From Isoetes taiwanensis (taxonomy: Eukaryota > Streptophyta > Lycopodiopsida > Isoetales > Isoetaceae), in assembly GCA_021234155.1 (NCBI GenBank), contig JAJEKV010000004.1:26393597-26457596 (forward strand): 64,000 bases of DNA, given 5' to 3'. Below, piece by piece: positions 1 through 10,832 of the stretch. Position 1 is the first letter of the stretch, and each line of letters opens with the position of its first letter. Under the pieces are notes generated by a model, which was not told the origin of the DNA, ran no database searches, and saw only the letters and a list, made by a program, of their open reading frames with translations. The position numbers and the translations under genes were made by a program.

Positions 1-36
1 ACAACATAGAGCTTCATAGTACAAGAACTATGATCT

Positions 37-729
37 CTAAACATGTAGAGTGTGACAATCAGCAACAGATAGGTAAATACATGTAGAGTATAGAGTTTTA
101 AGTGACGAAAAATCCGAGGTAGTCCATCTTGTTGAAGAGATCACGTGAATTATCAACTTTGCCCATACTGTAGAATCCTGCCAACAGGTTAATCTTCCAA
201 AAAAGTAAGCTAGATCAAAATTAAATAAGAGCAAGAGCATGTTTTTGGGAAACAGAAGGAGGTGATGTTTAGAATTCAGAGAAGAAGACCGAGTTGAAGT
301 AGGCATTAAATGCATCAATGGATCCGAAAATGTAATGATCAGGAGACCAATTACACTATAGAATAGGCAAAATTTGACCTTGTCCTCCAAAAGAATCAGC
401 AAAGTTCCATACAAATCAGCAATGAGCTTATGATTGTAGTACATTGTCCTATACCTTATCATCTGTCTCTCAGTAAGTATGAAGTTGTGGTTTGACAAGA
501 AAGTCCACAAGCAATGAACATGCACTACCTCCCTGCAGAAGATAGCAGCCCACAAATCCTCACTTTCTTTCCGATATCTTCTATGCCCTGTTCTCATTAG
601 AAAAGATTCCATTGATGTAGCAATGTTGTTCTGCATAGTCTGATCTTTTGGTGGTTGACTGAATGGAGAGTTGTCATCAAATTTACTCCTTCCATCTCCA
701 CGAAGGAATTCAAGATACTCTAGGATCAT
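37..729 (-). pseudogene. 230-codon open frame abutting the LINE relic, function unknown
   Basis: This minus-strand frame stays open for 230 codons in AT-rich DNA. It directly continues, after a one-frame shift near 710-730, the reading frame of the LINE relic at 710-1925, so it may be the C-terminal extension of the same ORF2. I see no RNase H motif, no zinc finger and no other recognisable domain. The middle (DLWAAIFCREVV and the following 60 residues) looks protein-like, with balanced charged and aromatic residues, while the last third is low in charge and may simply be open by chance. It could also be a host fragment downstream of the element. I assign no function. Confidence 0.3.
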
Positions 730-1925
730 CAGAAAGGAAAATGTTAGAATCTACAACATTCAAACTTGAAGCAAATAAGTCATAATGTCCCTTATACTCT
801 TCATGAGCCTCCCAATTCCTGTCGTAGTTAGTTCCATATTTATTTTTGTGAGCAGTAGCAATAGTTTCAAAGTCAAATTGAAAATGCAGCTTTATCCAAA
901 AGATAGAAGGCCTTTTCTTTCCATACAAGACACGATTTCTAGCTTTTCACATATTCCATAGGGCAATGTAAATAACTGTGTTGACAAATCTATCATCATA
1001 TTGGATAAGGGAGAGAAGATTTCCATCATTTACTATACCAAATTTGTCAGCAATCCAAGTCCAGAAATCATTCAGTTTGTTACAAAAAAATATATGACAC
1101 ATATCCTCAACTCTATCACATGCCATGGGGCATTTGCTATGATGTTAGGAGTTCTCTTTGATAAGGAGTATAGATTGTTCAAGTTGCCATTGGCAAGAAG
1201 CCAAATGAAATAGGAAATTTTAGGAGGGTTCCATACATTATGGAAAAGATCTTTAAGCTGAGCATGATTAATAGACCATTTCAACATAGTTTTACTGTCA
1301 TCAATATTGGAAGATAGAGCATTGTACACATACTTAACTTTGTATTTCCCTTTACCATTTATAGTCCAATCACCCTTCCCAGGATTAGGAGATAGATTAG
1401 AAAGATAAGGTCTGATATGCGTGTAGATCTTTTTGTCAGAGGAAGTTCCCTTAATGATTTCTTTCAATCTAGTCCAAGAAATGACTCTCCCTCATGAGAA
1501 AAGGTCTTTGATATAATCTAGACCAGCCTCATGCCATTTTTTATAAATCCTAGGATGCGTAATTGCCAGAACTGAAGAATTTCGATCAGCCAGAATAGGA
1601 TTCCAGAAAATAGATAGATCAGAATGGAGCTTATCTCTTGAGATAAATTGGAAGCTAGGAGAGATAGAATTCCAGGCCTTGATCAAGTTACCCATTAAGG
1701 GTGAGATATTGGAGGCTGATTTCATATGAATGAATGCAGAATGAGGAAGCAAATGATGAATAGAGGGATGTCCATAAGGATGACTTTGGTTGATCCAGAA
1801 TCTGATAAATTTATAAGCAGGAGATTGACTTCCATGAATGGCCTTCCAAACAAACTTCCCTGCAAGAGATTGAGCCTGAAGAAAGAGGTTCTTACAGCCA
1901 CAAGACGATTAATGAATACGTAAAG
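710..1925 (-). mobile_element. Non-LTR retrotransposon (LINE) ORF2 fragment, RT C-terminal region with zf-RVT domain
   Basis: Read on the minus strand from about 1925 downward, the sequence encodes the part of a plant LINE ORF2 that follows the reverse-transcriptase core. It contains GKFVWKAIHG near 1850, a linker, then GKYKVKYVYNAL and PPKISYFIWLLANGNLNNL. The zinc-binding cluster CPMACDRVEDMCHIFFC lies at about 1085-1135. The zf-RVT family (known to close LINE ORF2) has exactly this Trp-rich run followed by a C-x-x-x-C...H-x-x-x-C cluster. The zinc cluster is one frame away from the preceding part, so there is a frameshift near 1130. Further on, the conserved WNMWKARN motif carries TGA in place of the second Trp (about 945). 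The RT catalytic core and 5' part are absent. The copy cannot be active. Confidence 0.85.
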
Positions 1926-3346
1926 GAGTAATTGGATTGGTGACTCTACTGAGTAAAGGTCACAACAAAACGGTGAGTTGTGTACGTTGTAGCAGGCGTA
2001 AGGGTCGGAATACTGAGGACCCTTATTAAAGATGTTTAGCAATCTGGGTAGAAAGGTTATTGTCTAACATGAAGGGTAGTCTTTGCTAACATGCAAAGAT
2101 ATACCTGTGACTTGAAAGGCAGCAAGAGCTGAAAAACTCTTTAAAGATTTGATGTATGACTTAAGGAAGAAGACTTCCATGTCCTAGGACAAGATGGTGA
2201 ATTGAATTTACCAAAGACATTTTTAATAATTAAATAGATAGGTAGGTAGCATTTATACGTCATGCCATATTGGCAGCGTCCATGAGGACATATAAGGAAC
2301 CCTCAGAGACTTGAAGACAAGATCTCTGGATAGAGGAGGCCTAGCTTGCGAGGTCTTTGTGTGGTATTGTCCTTCGGGATAGTCACATAATCCCTTGGAA
2401 TATGTAAGTTCATTTGCGGACTTCAGGACGTTTAGGCATTAAAATAATGGTTGGAAATACTTTGCCCGGATCATATCTAGATATCCTAAAAGGAGGATAG
2501 CCAACAATAGTTGGATGTCATTGGACCCTTACAAAGGGAAGAACCCCAAAAGAGGGTAGGTCAACATCAATTTGACTCGTGTGTGGCGCAGATAATTATT
2601 CACAGACCATATAGGCGGTGAGGTTTGGCACAAACTAATACTAAAGTTTGTAGCCTGGGATTGATTTAGAACGAAAGGTGTTAACACTATTGTAGGGGTC
2701 TAACACAAGCACTCATTACGTATTACTGGTATGTATCCTGTGCGGGGAAATGGTCCACAAAAAGAACATGACCATTGAGAAAAAGTAGTGAAGGGTGGTA
2801 GGATTAAAGCTACCCATGGTCCAGCTAGAAGGGTGCCGCATGGCGGTCCCCTAGTTGGTTGGGCGAGAAGAGATCCTTTCTCTAGGAAATGAGACGAAGT
2901 CAAGGTTTAGACACTAGAGAGAGACAACGTTAGTTACGCTTATGTCTATAAAACATTTCTTGTATAACGTCGAATAAGGTCTAATATAAAGCATATGAAT
3001 GTAGTATGGATTGAATCATGGCAAGGGCCGAAGGAATTGTGTTATCAAGGCATCTACCAAAGGAAAAATATAGGTCGAGGAACGCGATAACCTTAGGACA
3101 TTATTATTGTCACTTAAAGAATATCCGTGGATATAAATACATGCCGCTATTCTAGAGAGTTGCCCCTCATTTGTTAATTAAATTCGAATTAGTCCCACCA
3201 AGTGATTTGATGTTATCATAACAAGTTGGCGGACTTGCTAGATTACTGCCGTTTCATTTGGTCGGTTTATTCCTAGGGATACTAGCTTCATATATGGTTA
3301 ACAGTTATCCTGGCCGACTACTGGCAGAGAGAGGTCGACTCCTCGT
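1926..3346. other. Gene-free stretch, no assignable feature
   Basis: No frame here shows recognisable protein similarity on either strand. The stretch has the mixed composition of decayed repeat DNA. A TATA-like run (tataaatac) sits near 3132, and a TGTTATCATAACA stretch near 3210 is weakly reminiscent of an LTR end, but no partner LTR, primer-binding site or polyprotein could be found to support that. Confidence 0.4.
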
Positions 3347-3428
3347 GGCTATGGCAAGACCGCTTACTCACAGCGGCTATGGCAAGAGAGCTTGCTCCGG
3401 CGGCTATGGCGAAAAGAGCTTGCTCCGG
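3347..3428 (+). repeat. Three-copy tandem repeat, 27-28 bp unit
   Basis: Three consecutive copies begin with GGCTATGGC at 3347, 3375 and 3402. The second and third both end in GAGCTTGCTCCGG; the first differs (CCGCTTACTCACAGC). The unit is 27-28 bp, so any reading frame through it is not reliably kept. Confidence 0.85.
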
Positions 3429-3534
3429 TGGAGTTGTTGCCTCCACAACGTGGATCTATGGAAGGCAGTCTTTTAATTTAAATAGAAAACAGAGGCACTA
3501 TAAATAAAATGAGAACTATTATATTCCTTGATAG

Positions 3535-3620
3535 AGGAACTTAGCCCATTGGTAAAGGGGCTGACTTGGTTGTAGGAGGTCAAGGGTTCAATCCCACAAT
3601 ATGCCCCTTTCTTTTAAAAA
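3535..3620 (+). repeat. tRNA-like (SINE-head) unit 1
   Basis: An RNA polymerase III A box (TAGCCCATTGG, 3542-3552) is followed 43 nt later by a B box (GGTTCAATCCC, 3585-3595), the normal tRNA spacing. GCCC and GGGC around the A box can form a D-like stem, and TGAC/GTCA (3562-3582) an anticodon-like stem with an oversized loop. A TTTT terminator-like run lies at 3612-3615. It does not fold into a full cloverleaf with acceptor stem, so I call it a SINE head or tRNA relic, not a tRNA gene. Confidence 0.65.
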
Positions 3621-3689
3621 GAGTTGTGGTCTAGAAATAAAACATTAGATTTGTATAAGAATATTTATAAAACATAAACATTACACAAA

Positions 3690-3775
3690 AATAAAGTTGG
3701 CTCATTGGTAAAGGTGTTGCCTTGGGTGCGAAAGGTTAGGGGTTCAATCCCAGGATATACCTTTTGCTTAAAAAG
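3690..3775 (+). repeat. tRNA-like (SINE-head) unit 2
   Basis: A box TGGCTCATTGG (3698-3708) and B box GGTTCAATCCC (3741-3751), again 43 nt apart, with TTTT at 3762-3765. The B box is identical to that of unit 1. The flank after it (GGATATACC then TTTTGCTTAAAAAGG) resembles the unit 1 flank (ATATGCCCC then TTTCTTTTAAAAAGAG), so the two are copies of one unit at 156 bp spacing. Confidence 0.65.
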
Positions 3776-3844
3776 GATGTTTAACTAGGCAAAACAGATT
3801 ATAGACGTGTATAATAAAGGGAGAGAACATCATATCTTACATTA

Positions 3845-3960
3845 AGAGAGTTGGCAAAATGGAAAGACTCTTGGGTTAGAAGTGGGAGGTCATGGGTTCG
3901 AAACAAGGGGGGGCACAAATGAAGGAAAAAGTTACCTTTAACTAATTTTTTTGAAATTTT
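3845..3960 (+). repeat. tRNA-like (SINE-head) unit 3
   Basis: A box TGGCAAAATGG (3852-3862) and B box GGTTCGAAAC (3895-3904), 43 nt apart, followed by a T-rich run near 3944-3955. It starts 154 bp after unit 2. The spacer before it (AAAACAG, then TATAATAAAG, then GAGAACATCATAT) can be aligned to the spacer before unit 1 (AAAACAG, TATAAATAAAATGAGAAC, TATTAT), showing that whole units were duplicated. Confidence 0.6.
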
Positions 3961-4010
3961 AACCCTAAAAAATTTTTTAAAAGAAAAAGTGGCGAGCCGC
4001 CGCTTTTCGA

Positions 4011-4181
4011 GGTGGGCGGGCACCCCCTACCTCGACGCTTACGGCTGCCGCCAGAGCGTCCGGGTACCCCCGCCACTTAGGGTTAGGGTTTTTTTAAGGG
4101 TGGCGGCACCCCTACCTCGACGTTGCTACCGCCGCCAAGAACACCCGGTACCCCCTCGCCCGCCACTTAGGGTTAGGGTTT
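4011..4181 (+). repeat. Two-copy GC-rich repeat ending in telomere-like TTAGGG motifs
   Basis: Two copies of about 87 bp (4011-4097 and 4098-4181) each contain CCCCTACCTCGACG, then GCCGCCA, then a CGGGTACC or CGGTACC core, and end in CGCCACTTAGGGTTAGGGTT. The last motif (4077-4090 and 4167-4180) is two TTAGGG units. It resembles plant interstitial telomere or telo-box sequence but is too short to be telomeric. Confidence 0.8.
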
Positions 4182-4665
<484 letters not shown>

Positions 4666-4824
4666 TTATATATACAATTATATTGAGTGCCACAAATGAT
4701 GTAGAGTCCCAAGCGATTGTAGAGATTAAGCGGGCCACAAAATTTTGGTAGAGATTGATCTCGTGAGTCCATCTCGAGATGGGCGGCCGGCAGACGGTGA
4801 CACCTCGAATCACCCCAAGCAACC

Positions 4825-4975
4825 CCCCTTTATTTGGGGCTTTTAATCATGGCCCTTGAAATTGGGGCATTTTATCTAGACCATCGATTAACATTTTTGG
4901 GGCTTTTCATATGGGTCGTCGGATTTGAGCCCCCTTTATTTGGGGCTTTTCATATTGGCCGTCGGTTGAGGATAA
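4825..4975 (+). repeat. Imperfect repeats of a GGGGCTTTT-type unit with short hairpins
   Basis: Four imperfect units share a core TTTGGGGCTTTT (or TTGGGGCATTTT) followed by a CAT-rich and CGTCGG-type tail. CCCCCTTTATTTGGGGC occurs twice (about 4825 and 4929) and can form a CCCC/GGGG hairpin with a 7-nt loop. The block lies just before ATGGCGACAGAGGCGGC at 5008, so it may be promoter or leader DNA, but that is inference. Confidence 0.6.
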
Positions 4976-4998
4976 TCTAAACCGTTCGGCAAAGAGCT

Positions 4999-5370
4999 TT
5001 GTTGGGTATGGCGACAGAGGCGGCTGTCCCCGGACGTTGGATCCAAACTAGTGAAGGTACCCTAAACCGATTTTCTCAGAAAGAGCCCCATTTTCTTTGC
5101 ATTCTTGGATTTTGGCTTCAACTCTCACGAATGCCTTTGTGGCAAAATGGAGTTTTGCAAATATTTGGTATGCAAAGGGCTTCTGGCATGCATCTAAATC
5201 CGTTTGCCGGAATCCTCCCCACCCATTTCGTTCCTCAGGAGTTTCATTAGAATTCTTCGGATGCCTAGATCTCCTAGATTGTCAGGTCGAAACTGCAGCT
5301 AATAGCCTGTGTTGCACCCAAAACCAAGGGCCAGCCTTTTGGTTTTGTAAGCAGCAGGTATTATAGGCAA
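4999..5370 (+). other. Possible gene start of unknown product
   Basis: An ATG in good plant context opens MATEAAVPGRWIQTSEG, after which AAGGTACCC could be a splice donor. The frame remains open to 5250. Alanine after Met and the G+C-rich start are typical of plant first exons, and repeat-rich DNA with short hairpins lies upstream. No domain is recognisable and no second exon could be tied to it, so this could be chance. Confidence 0.2.
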
Positions 5371-6190
5371 GAAGCTAGGCTTCTAGATTATTCTCTCTGG
5401 GCCTTTTTAATGTATTCCATACTGGGAACTACTCATCTGGCTAGATTATGCATTTCTAAGTAGCATGGGCTTGGTTGTGACACATGAATGGTGCAGATTA
5501 ATGCGGGTTAGCAGCGGAATCAGCTTCGCACAACAGACAATTGCTTGGCATTTCAAATCAAAATAAGGTATGGTTGTTCTTGGCTAGGTTTTGTTTCTGA
5601 ATGAGTTGCAATAACTTGCGGGTTGTGTGTAGATTTTCTTTGTGTGAAGTAGTGGAGTGCTCTTTCATTTATATACCGTTTATCACGATCTAGTGATGAA
5701 TCCATCAATTAGTGCTTTCCTTTAGGGCCCAAAATTATCATCCCAAAGACCCCCCTCTGCTGCTTGTGCATGCTCATCGCTGTCACCATGTGTTCAAACT
5801 AGAAGCTAAGCAAATCCTTTGGACCGTGCAACTAGAATTGTGAAATTAAAATCTGAAATTGCATGTTGGGCATGTCCAAGCTGCCTAATATAATGTGCAA
5901 GCATTGTCGGTAGGAGCCAGCACTTTATCGAATTTGAAACCAGCACTGGCGATTCTGAGCATTAACTAATGTCTATCTTTCATGGCTTCGTAACCAACTC
6001 AAAGCTTGCTTTGCGTTTGATAGCTACAAAGACATTTTATGGTAAGAGAAATAATTTGGACTAGCGCTTATCGAAACTTCTGCCATAGATGTTCACAATT
6101 GCATGCACATTTTCTTTTTTAAGTGCATTTAAGTTCTTAAGCATCTTTTGCATTAGAAATTGAGACCGCATCTCCTTTCAAAGGAAAACG
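5371..6190. other. Gene-free stretch
   Basis: I see no coding signal, repeat or RNA gene here beyond ordinary AT-rich intergenic sequence. Confidence 0.4.
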
Positions 6191-6791
6191 ATAAGTTCTT
6201 ACTGCCAGCCAAAAAAGCAAGCCTGGATTTAGAAACATTCTGGTTTATTTGACATGTTTACATAATGAATTTGAAAAATATGCACCTAATGACTTTGGTA
6301 GATCATTCTTTGAGCTTTTCAACGATGCTCATATTTGAGAAACAGAGTTTGTTTGCTCAAGTTATGGCTCTCTTTCTACACACTGCTGTAAATTAAGAAC
6401 AGCAAATGCATTTTGCCATGTTTGGCCCATTTACAAAGGGAATCTGAAATTTGTGTCCCTAGCAATATTCTTAGGTCTTCCCTTGATCTTTTCAATGGAT
6501 ACTCTTGCTGTGAAGATAGAGCTTGCATTTGAAAGTTATGTTAGATTTCTTACAGCCAGTCAACAAGCTTCAAAATGGTGAAAGGTAAAGTTGGGCTTTT
6601 TCCACAATAATATACTATTGCCATCTTTTTGTTGAATGATTCAAATTTCCTCTGGCTTTTTCCATACGGGTTATTTGTCCTTTTATTTGTTTGTTTTGGC
6701 GGAGAAAATTTCTCCTTTCCAAGAATGCCACAATCAGTCCATCTGCACATAGGTGAATGCCTTTTCCATCTCACTATTTGTAGGTTTGTTT
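6191..6791 (+). repeat. Direct duplication, copy A (about 0.6 kb)
   Basis: Copy A is closely matched by 7208-7894, for example from the shared attctggtttatttgacatg (6238 and 7258) to the shared CACAATCAGTCCATCTGCA. The offset is 1020 bp for the first 400 bp. The differences are mostly single-base indels. No protein is recognisable; stop codons interrupt all frames. Confidence 0.9.
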
Positions 6792-7100
6792 GTAATGCTT
6801 CCACAAAGTAGCAAATCCTTATATGTAGGCAAGTGAATGTACAAAAAGAAGCCGATTAATTTGTTGTTTGTTGGAGATGGAATAAGCAAAATGATCATTA
6901 CGTGAAGCAAAGCAGAATGTCCAACAAAGTGGGGTGACAAGATTCAACTCGACCCACACAGTAAGTAGCTCACAACTAAGCTTTTTCCAAATTTCAAGCT
7001 AAAGATCTCTCCCCTGACAGTTCCATTTTAGTGACTTTTTTTTTTTGGCGGTGATATCGACTTGGAATTTCTTGGGAATGAACTTCTTGATCTTGGCGAT

Positions 7101-7207
7101 ATCAGCTTTTGAATTTCTTGTGCACCTAGCAATATGTTTAGGTCTTCCCTTCATCTTTTCAAGGGATACTCTTGCTGCAAAGATAGAGTTTGCATTTGAA
7201 ACTTATG
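7101..7207 (+). repeat. Third partial copy of an internal segment of the duplication
   Basis: The segment from CACCTAGCAATATG through TTAGGTCTTCCCTT, GGATACTCTTGCTG and TTGCATTTGAAA matches 6458-6545 in copy A and 7476-7562 in copy B, giving three copies in 1.1 kb. It sits immediately before copy B, as if the duplication boundary fell inside a longer tandem array. Confidence 0.8.
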
Positions 7208-7894
7208 TTTAAGTTCTTCACTCATGAGCCAGAAAGCAAGCCTTGGATTTAGAAACATTCTGGTTTATTTGACATGTTTACATAATGAATTTGAAAAATA
7301 TGCACCTAACGACTTTGGTAGATCATTCTTTGAGCTTTTCAACATGCTCATATTTGAGAAACAGAGTTTGTTTGCTCAAGTTATGGCTCTCTTTCTACAC
7401 TGCTGTAAAATTAGAACAGCAAATGCATTTTGCCATGTTTGGCCCATTTACATTAGGGAATCTGGAAATTTGTGTCCCTAGCAATATTCTTAGGTCTTCC
7501 CTTGAACTTTTCAATGGATACTCTTGCTGTGAAGATAGAGCTTGCATTTGAAAGTTATGTTAGATTTCTTACAGCCCAGTCAACAAGCTTCAAAATGGTG
7601 AAAGGTAAAAGTTATGGCTTTCCACAATAATAGGTACCCGACTAAGAGTTGCGTTAAGAGACAAGAAGTTCAGTTCATAATATGCCAACAAGGTAAGCAT
7701 ATTTGGGCCAATGGGTATGTAGTCCCGCCATGATCCTCTTACTATTGCCGTCTTTTGTTGAATGATTCAAATTGCCTCCGGCTTTTTTTTTTTTTGTCCT
7801 TTATTTGTCCTTTATTTGTTTGTTTTTAGGCGTGGCCACAATCAGTCCATCTGCATATAGGTGAATGCCTTTTCCATCTCACTATTTGTAGGTG
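7208..7894 (+). repeat. Direct duplication, copy B, with 108 bp absent from copy A
   Basis: Copy B matches 6191-6791. At 7632-7739 it carries about 108 bp (beginning AGGTACCCGACTAAGAG) not present at the equivalent point 6611/6612 of copy A. A poly-T tract near 7785 and the duplicated GTCCTTTATTT are further local differences. It is unclear whether the 108 bp was inserted in B or lost from A. Confidence 0.88.
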
Positions 7895-8355
7895 TATATA
7901 TTTGTTTAGCATGTTTGCAACACATGCAAGCAAAGCATGATCTGAGCACATGTAAGTGGCGGACAAGTAATTATTGGATTAGGCAACTATTGTTAAATTT
8001 ACTCTGTGTTATTACATGAAATACAATCATTGAAAGCTATACTACACGCGGTTAAGGGAATGAAGGGTTTAAATTTCTTTATCATATGAAACTCAAAGGC
8101 TTGGTAATTGACAAAGCAAGCTTTCTCAACCTCATGGATGCATGTGTGTGCCACAATTGTATGCACGTAAGAAGATAACAGCTTTCATTATTTCGAAAAT
8201 TATAACCATTATAGTTGCTCATTCTTTGTGATGACTACTTGGCTATTTCAAAATTGTGATCCAATCCAACACAAATGTTGATGGTGTCTATTTTTCGGTA
8301 AATTTGTGATCCAACACAACCAAGAATTTCCATGGAAATATGATCAAGGAAGGTC
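7895..8355. other. Gene-free stretch
   Basis: AT-rich sequence without a recognisable gene. No coding or structural signal was seen. Confidence 0.4.
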
Positions 8356-8599
8356 TTGTTGCTTGACTATACAAAGTGGGGGTTTACAAAGATGGAGCTA
8401 GCGAGCATGTTTAGTTTGAGACCCAAGGATATTGCGCTTTTCCCCAAGGGAATGTCTTGCACTTGGGATTGTCTAGAAGCTACTAAAAAAATACTACTCA
8501 CATGCACCCTTAATGAAAAGCATTCAGGTTTGGCCAAGTAGAGTGTGCATATATTTTGGCGAGACAAAGGCATCACCTTTGCTCACATTTCTGGTGAAA

Positions 8600-9385
8600 C
8601 TTTTAAAACCAAGTTTGTATTACAAGATCGGCATGATTTATTAGGCATGCAAGGTGTATCCATGCATGGACTATCGCATGAGATGGTTTAGAATCTGATA
8701 TCACCTTAGGGAATGGTCTTGTGGATTTATATGCATAGTGTGAGAGCTTGGAGGAGGCACAAAGAGTCTTCAAATAGACTGCCAAATCGTGATATAGTAT
8801 CATGGAATGCAATGATTGAGGGATATCTTTGAAACCAACAAAAGCGCATAAAGCCTTTGAATATTATGATGCATTGCAAATTGAAGGAGCGGAGCCAAGC
8901 AAAGTTACGCTTTTAAGTCTCTTGAAGGTGTGTGGCATCTTGGCAATCTTGAACAAAGCAGACATTCCATGAAAATATTGTTGAGAGGAGCTCCAAACCC
9001 GGCGTTGGGGGAACATCCTTATGTTTATGGTTGTTAAATCTGGGCACTTGTGGGAGGCATATAAAAGTCTTCAATTGTATGCCAAAGCACTCCACGTAAT
9101 TTCATGGACAACAATGATTGGAGGATATGGCCCGTTTTAGCGAGGCTGGGAGTTCTCAATTTGTGATTTGTTTGAGGAAATGCAATATAATGCCATTAAA
9201 GCGAGATGATGTGGCATTTGTTGGCATTCTTCTTGCATTCGAAAATGTTGGATTAGTGGAGGAGGGTATGTGGTATTTGAAGTATGAAACAATGGCATGG
9301 CATCCAAGTGAATGCAATGCATATGGATTGCATGGTGGATCTTCTTGGTCGTGCGGGATTCCTTAGAGGCAAAATTTGCAGTATG
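8600..9385 (+). pseudogene. Pentatricopeptide-repeat (PPR) protein pseudogene, PLS type
   Basis: PPR proteins of the PLS class (RNA binding in plastids and mitochondria) have 31-36-residue repeats with stock phrases, several of which are visible here in shifting frames. These are NGLVDLYA-stop-CESLEEAQRVF near 8690-8770; LPNRDIVSWNAMIEGY at 8779-8826; EGAEPSKVTLLSLLKVCG near 8885-8935; VISWTTMIGGYG at 9096-9130; DDVAFVGILLAFENVGLVEEG near 9205-9270; and MVDLLGRAG at 9332-9358, the usual phrase before the E domain. At least three frameshifts and several in-frame stops separate them. I see no targeting peptide or intact start. The order of motifs fits the C-terminal half of one PPR gene. It is a relic, unless indel errors exaggerate the damage. 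Confidence 0.85.
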
Positions 9386-10107
9386 CTCTTCATAACTAGG
9401 TCTAATACCTAGTTTGATGATATGAAAATACTTATGATATAAGTTTGCTTGGAACTTGATCGACATTTCCGAATCTTTTTGGACATGTATATTGCTCAAA
9501 TCGGTGGTCAGTTTTCAAAACTAAGCCCTAGATGTGCGGTGTACTTGAGCGATATTAGGAGAGCTATGTCCAAGAACTGAAGTTCATTTATATACTATCT
9601 ACATCTACTTGACACTCCTCTTTTCCTTCTAATTCTCAAATTTCATCACGTTTAGTTGGTTTAGTTGGTTTTGTGGGCTCTGAAAAATTGATCTTCTTTT
9701 GGCCTCTGAACCTAATTTAAAATTGCACACCAAATTAATGCCATTACATTATATCCCGAAGTATTTGAGGGGATCAACTATGCCATCATGCTGTTGTAGT
9801 TATATTTCGTTCTAGGTTGTTTATGCGTTCTATGCTCATTTTAACTTTCGGGTTTTATAGCAAGGGTGCATTACTGATTTTTAGATTCTTTGTTATGATG
9901 CGGTCAAGTATGAAACTTGAGTTGGAGAAAGAGGACAGCTTTTGAAAGGTGAGTTTTTGCATCGGTTCACGTCCAGCATTAGGCATAAAAGCTACAGTTA
10001 CATCTAGATTTAGCGCAGAATGGCATATTGTAGCAAACATTGGAATTTTAGGGCTTGAAGTTCATGCACAAAAGGCTATGTTGCATATGATTATAATTCT
10101 AATGCAG
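9386..10107. other. Gene-free stretch or intron-like DNA
   Basis: No firm coding signal. GAAAG followed by GTGAGT near 9946-9951 has the form of a splice donor and could belong to the relic that follows, but no convincing peptide precedes it. Confidence 0.3.
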
Positions 10108-10191
10108 GTTATTGTCACATAGCAAGCCAGCTCAAAAGTTTAAACAAGGCCGTTGCATCTATGAAGAAAGGTGAAACCGCAACCATTTGAT
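10108..10191 (+). pseudogene. Exon-like FKBP peptidyl-prolyl isomerase fragment
   Basis: After an acceptor-like TTCTAATGCAG the frame reads SLNKAVASMKKGETATI before a stop at 10188. FKBP-type isomerases of the multidomain plant ROF1/FKBP62 kind have the phrase GLDKAV-x-x-MKKGE-x-A-x-x-TI at the same place, so this looks like one exon of such a domain. AAAG followed by GTGAAA at 10167-10176 could be the donor. The remaining FKBP strands were not found nearby, so this is either one exon of a long-intron gene or a relic. The match is short and I am not sure of it. Confidence 0.35.
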
Positions 10192-10832
10192 TGCTCGAAT
10201 ATATCCTCTTGCCATTGCCCCAGGCATAGTATTTTTTTTTTGCCTTGCAATGTCAAACTTGATCAATTGGCTGAGCTTTACTAGATGCATGTGGAATTGA
10301 ATTCTTAGTTGCAGCATAATTTTAAATTGTTGCAAAGGCAACAGATCTAGCAGAGGAGTTATATGGGGATGCATATGTGTCAGGGCAACTGCTCAAGCTC
10401 CATGCTTCAAGGCATCTACTCACTGTCTTTGCCATAGCCATTTAAGGCAAAACTTGATATCAGTATTGCTATTCAGATAAAAGGGCAACAAAATCATGAT
10501 ACATTCATAGCTCCCTGTATATCCTTTTGGAAAAAATTGAATGCAAATAAATGCTTACCAATGCACATGTAAGATCAGATTTGCCAAATTTGCCATCAAA
10601 TATCCCTGGCTGTGAAAATTAGAGGTGCATCAGGCCAATTTTTAGCACAAGAATTGAATGTCTACTTTGCAGCGGAACTCAGGGTTTTCAAATTTTTCAT
10701 GGTTCTTGAAACTATTAGCTTAGATATTGCAATACCCAAACGCATGTAGTTATTATTCATTGCAGATCGAAACTTAACTGGCACATGCTTCATGCAGATT
10801 ATGCTCAGTATGTTGGTTGCATTACTTAGCGG

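Noticed and set aside
3130-3260. LTR end with primer-binding site (ATCATAACA then TTGGCGGAC)
   Set aside because: No matching second LTR, no polyprotein and a poor primer-binding match.
3535-3904. True tRNA genes
   Set aside because: A and B boxes are present but no acceptor stem or normal anticodon arm forms, so tRNA-like or SINE head is the safer call.
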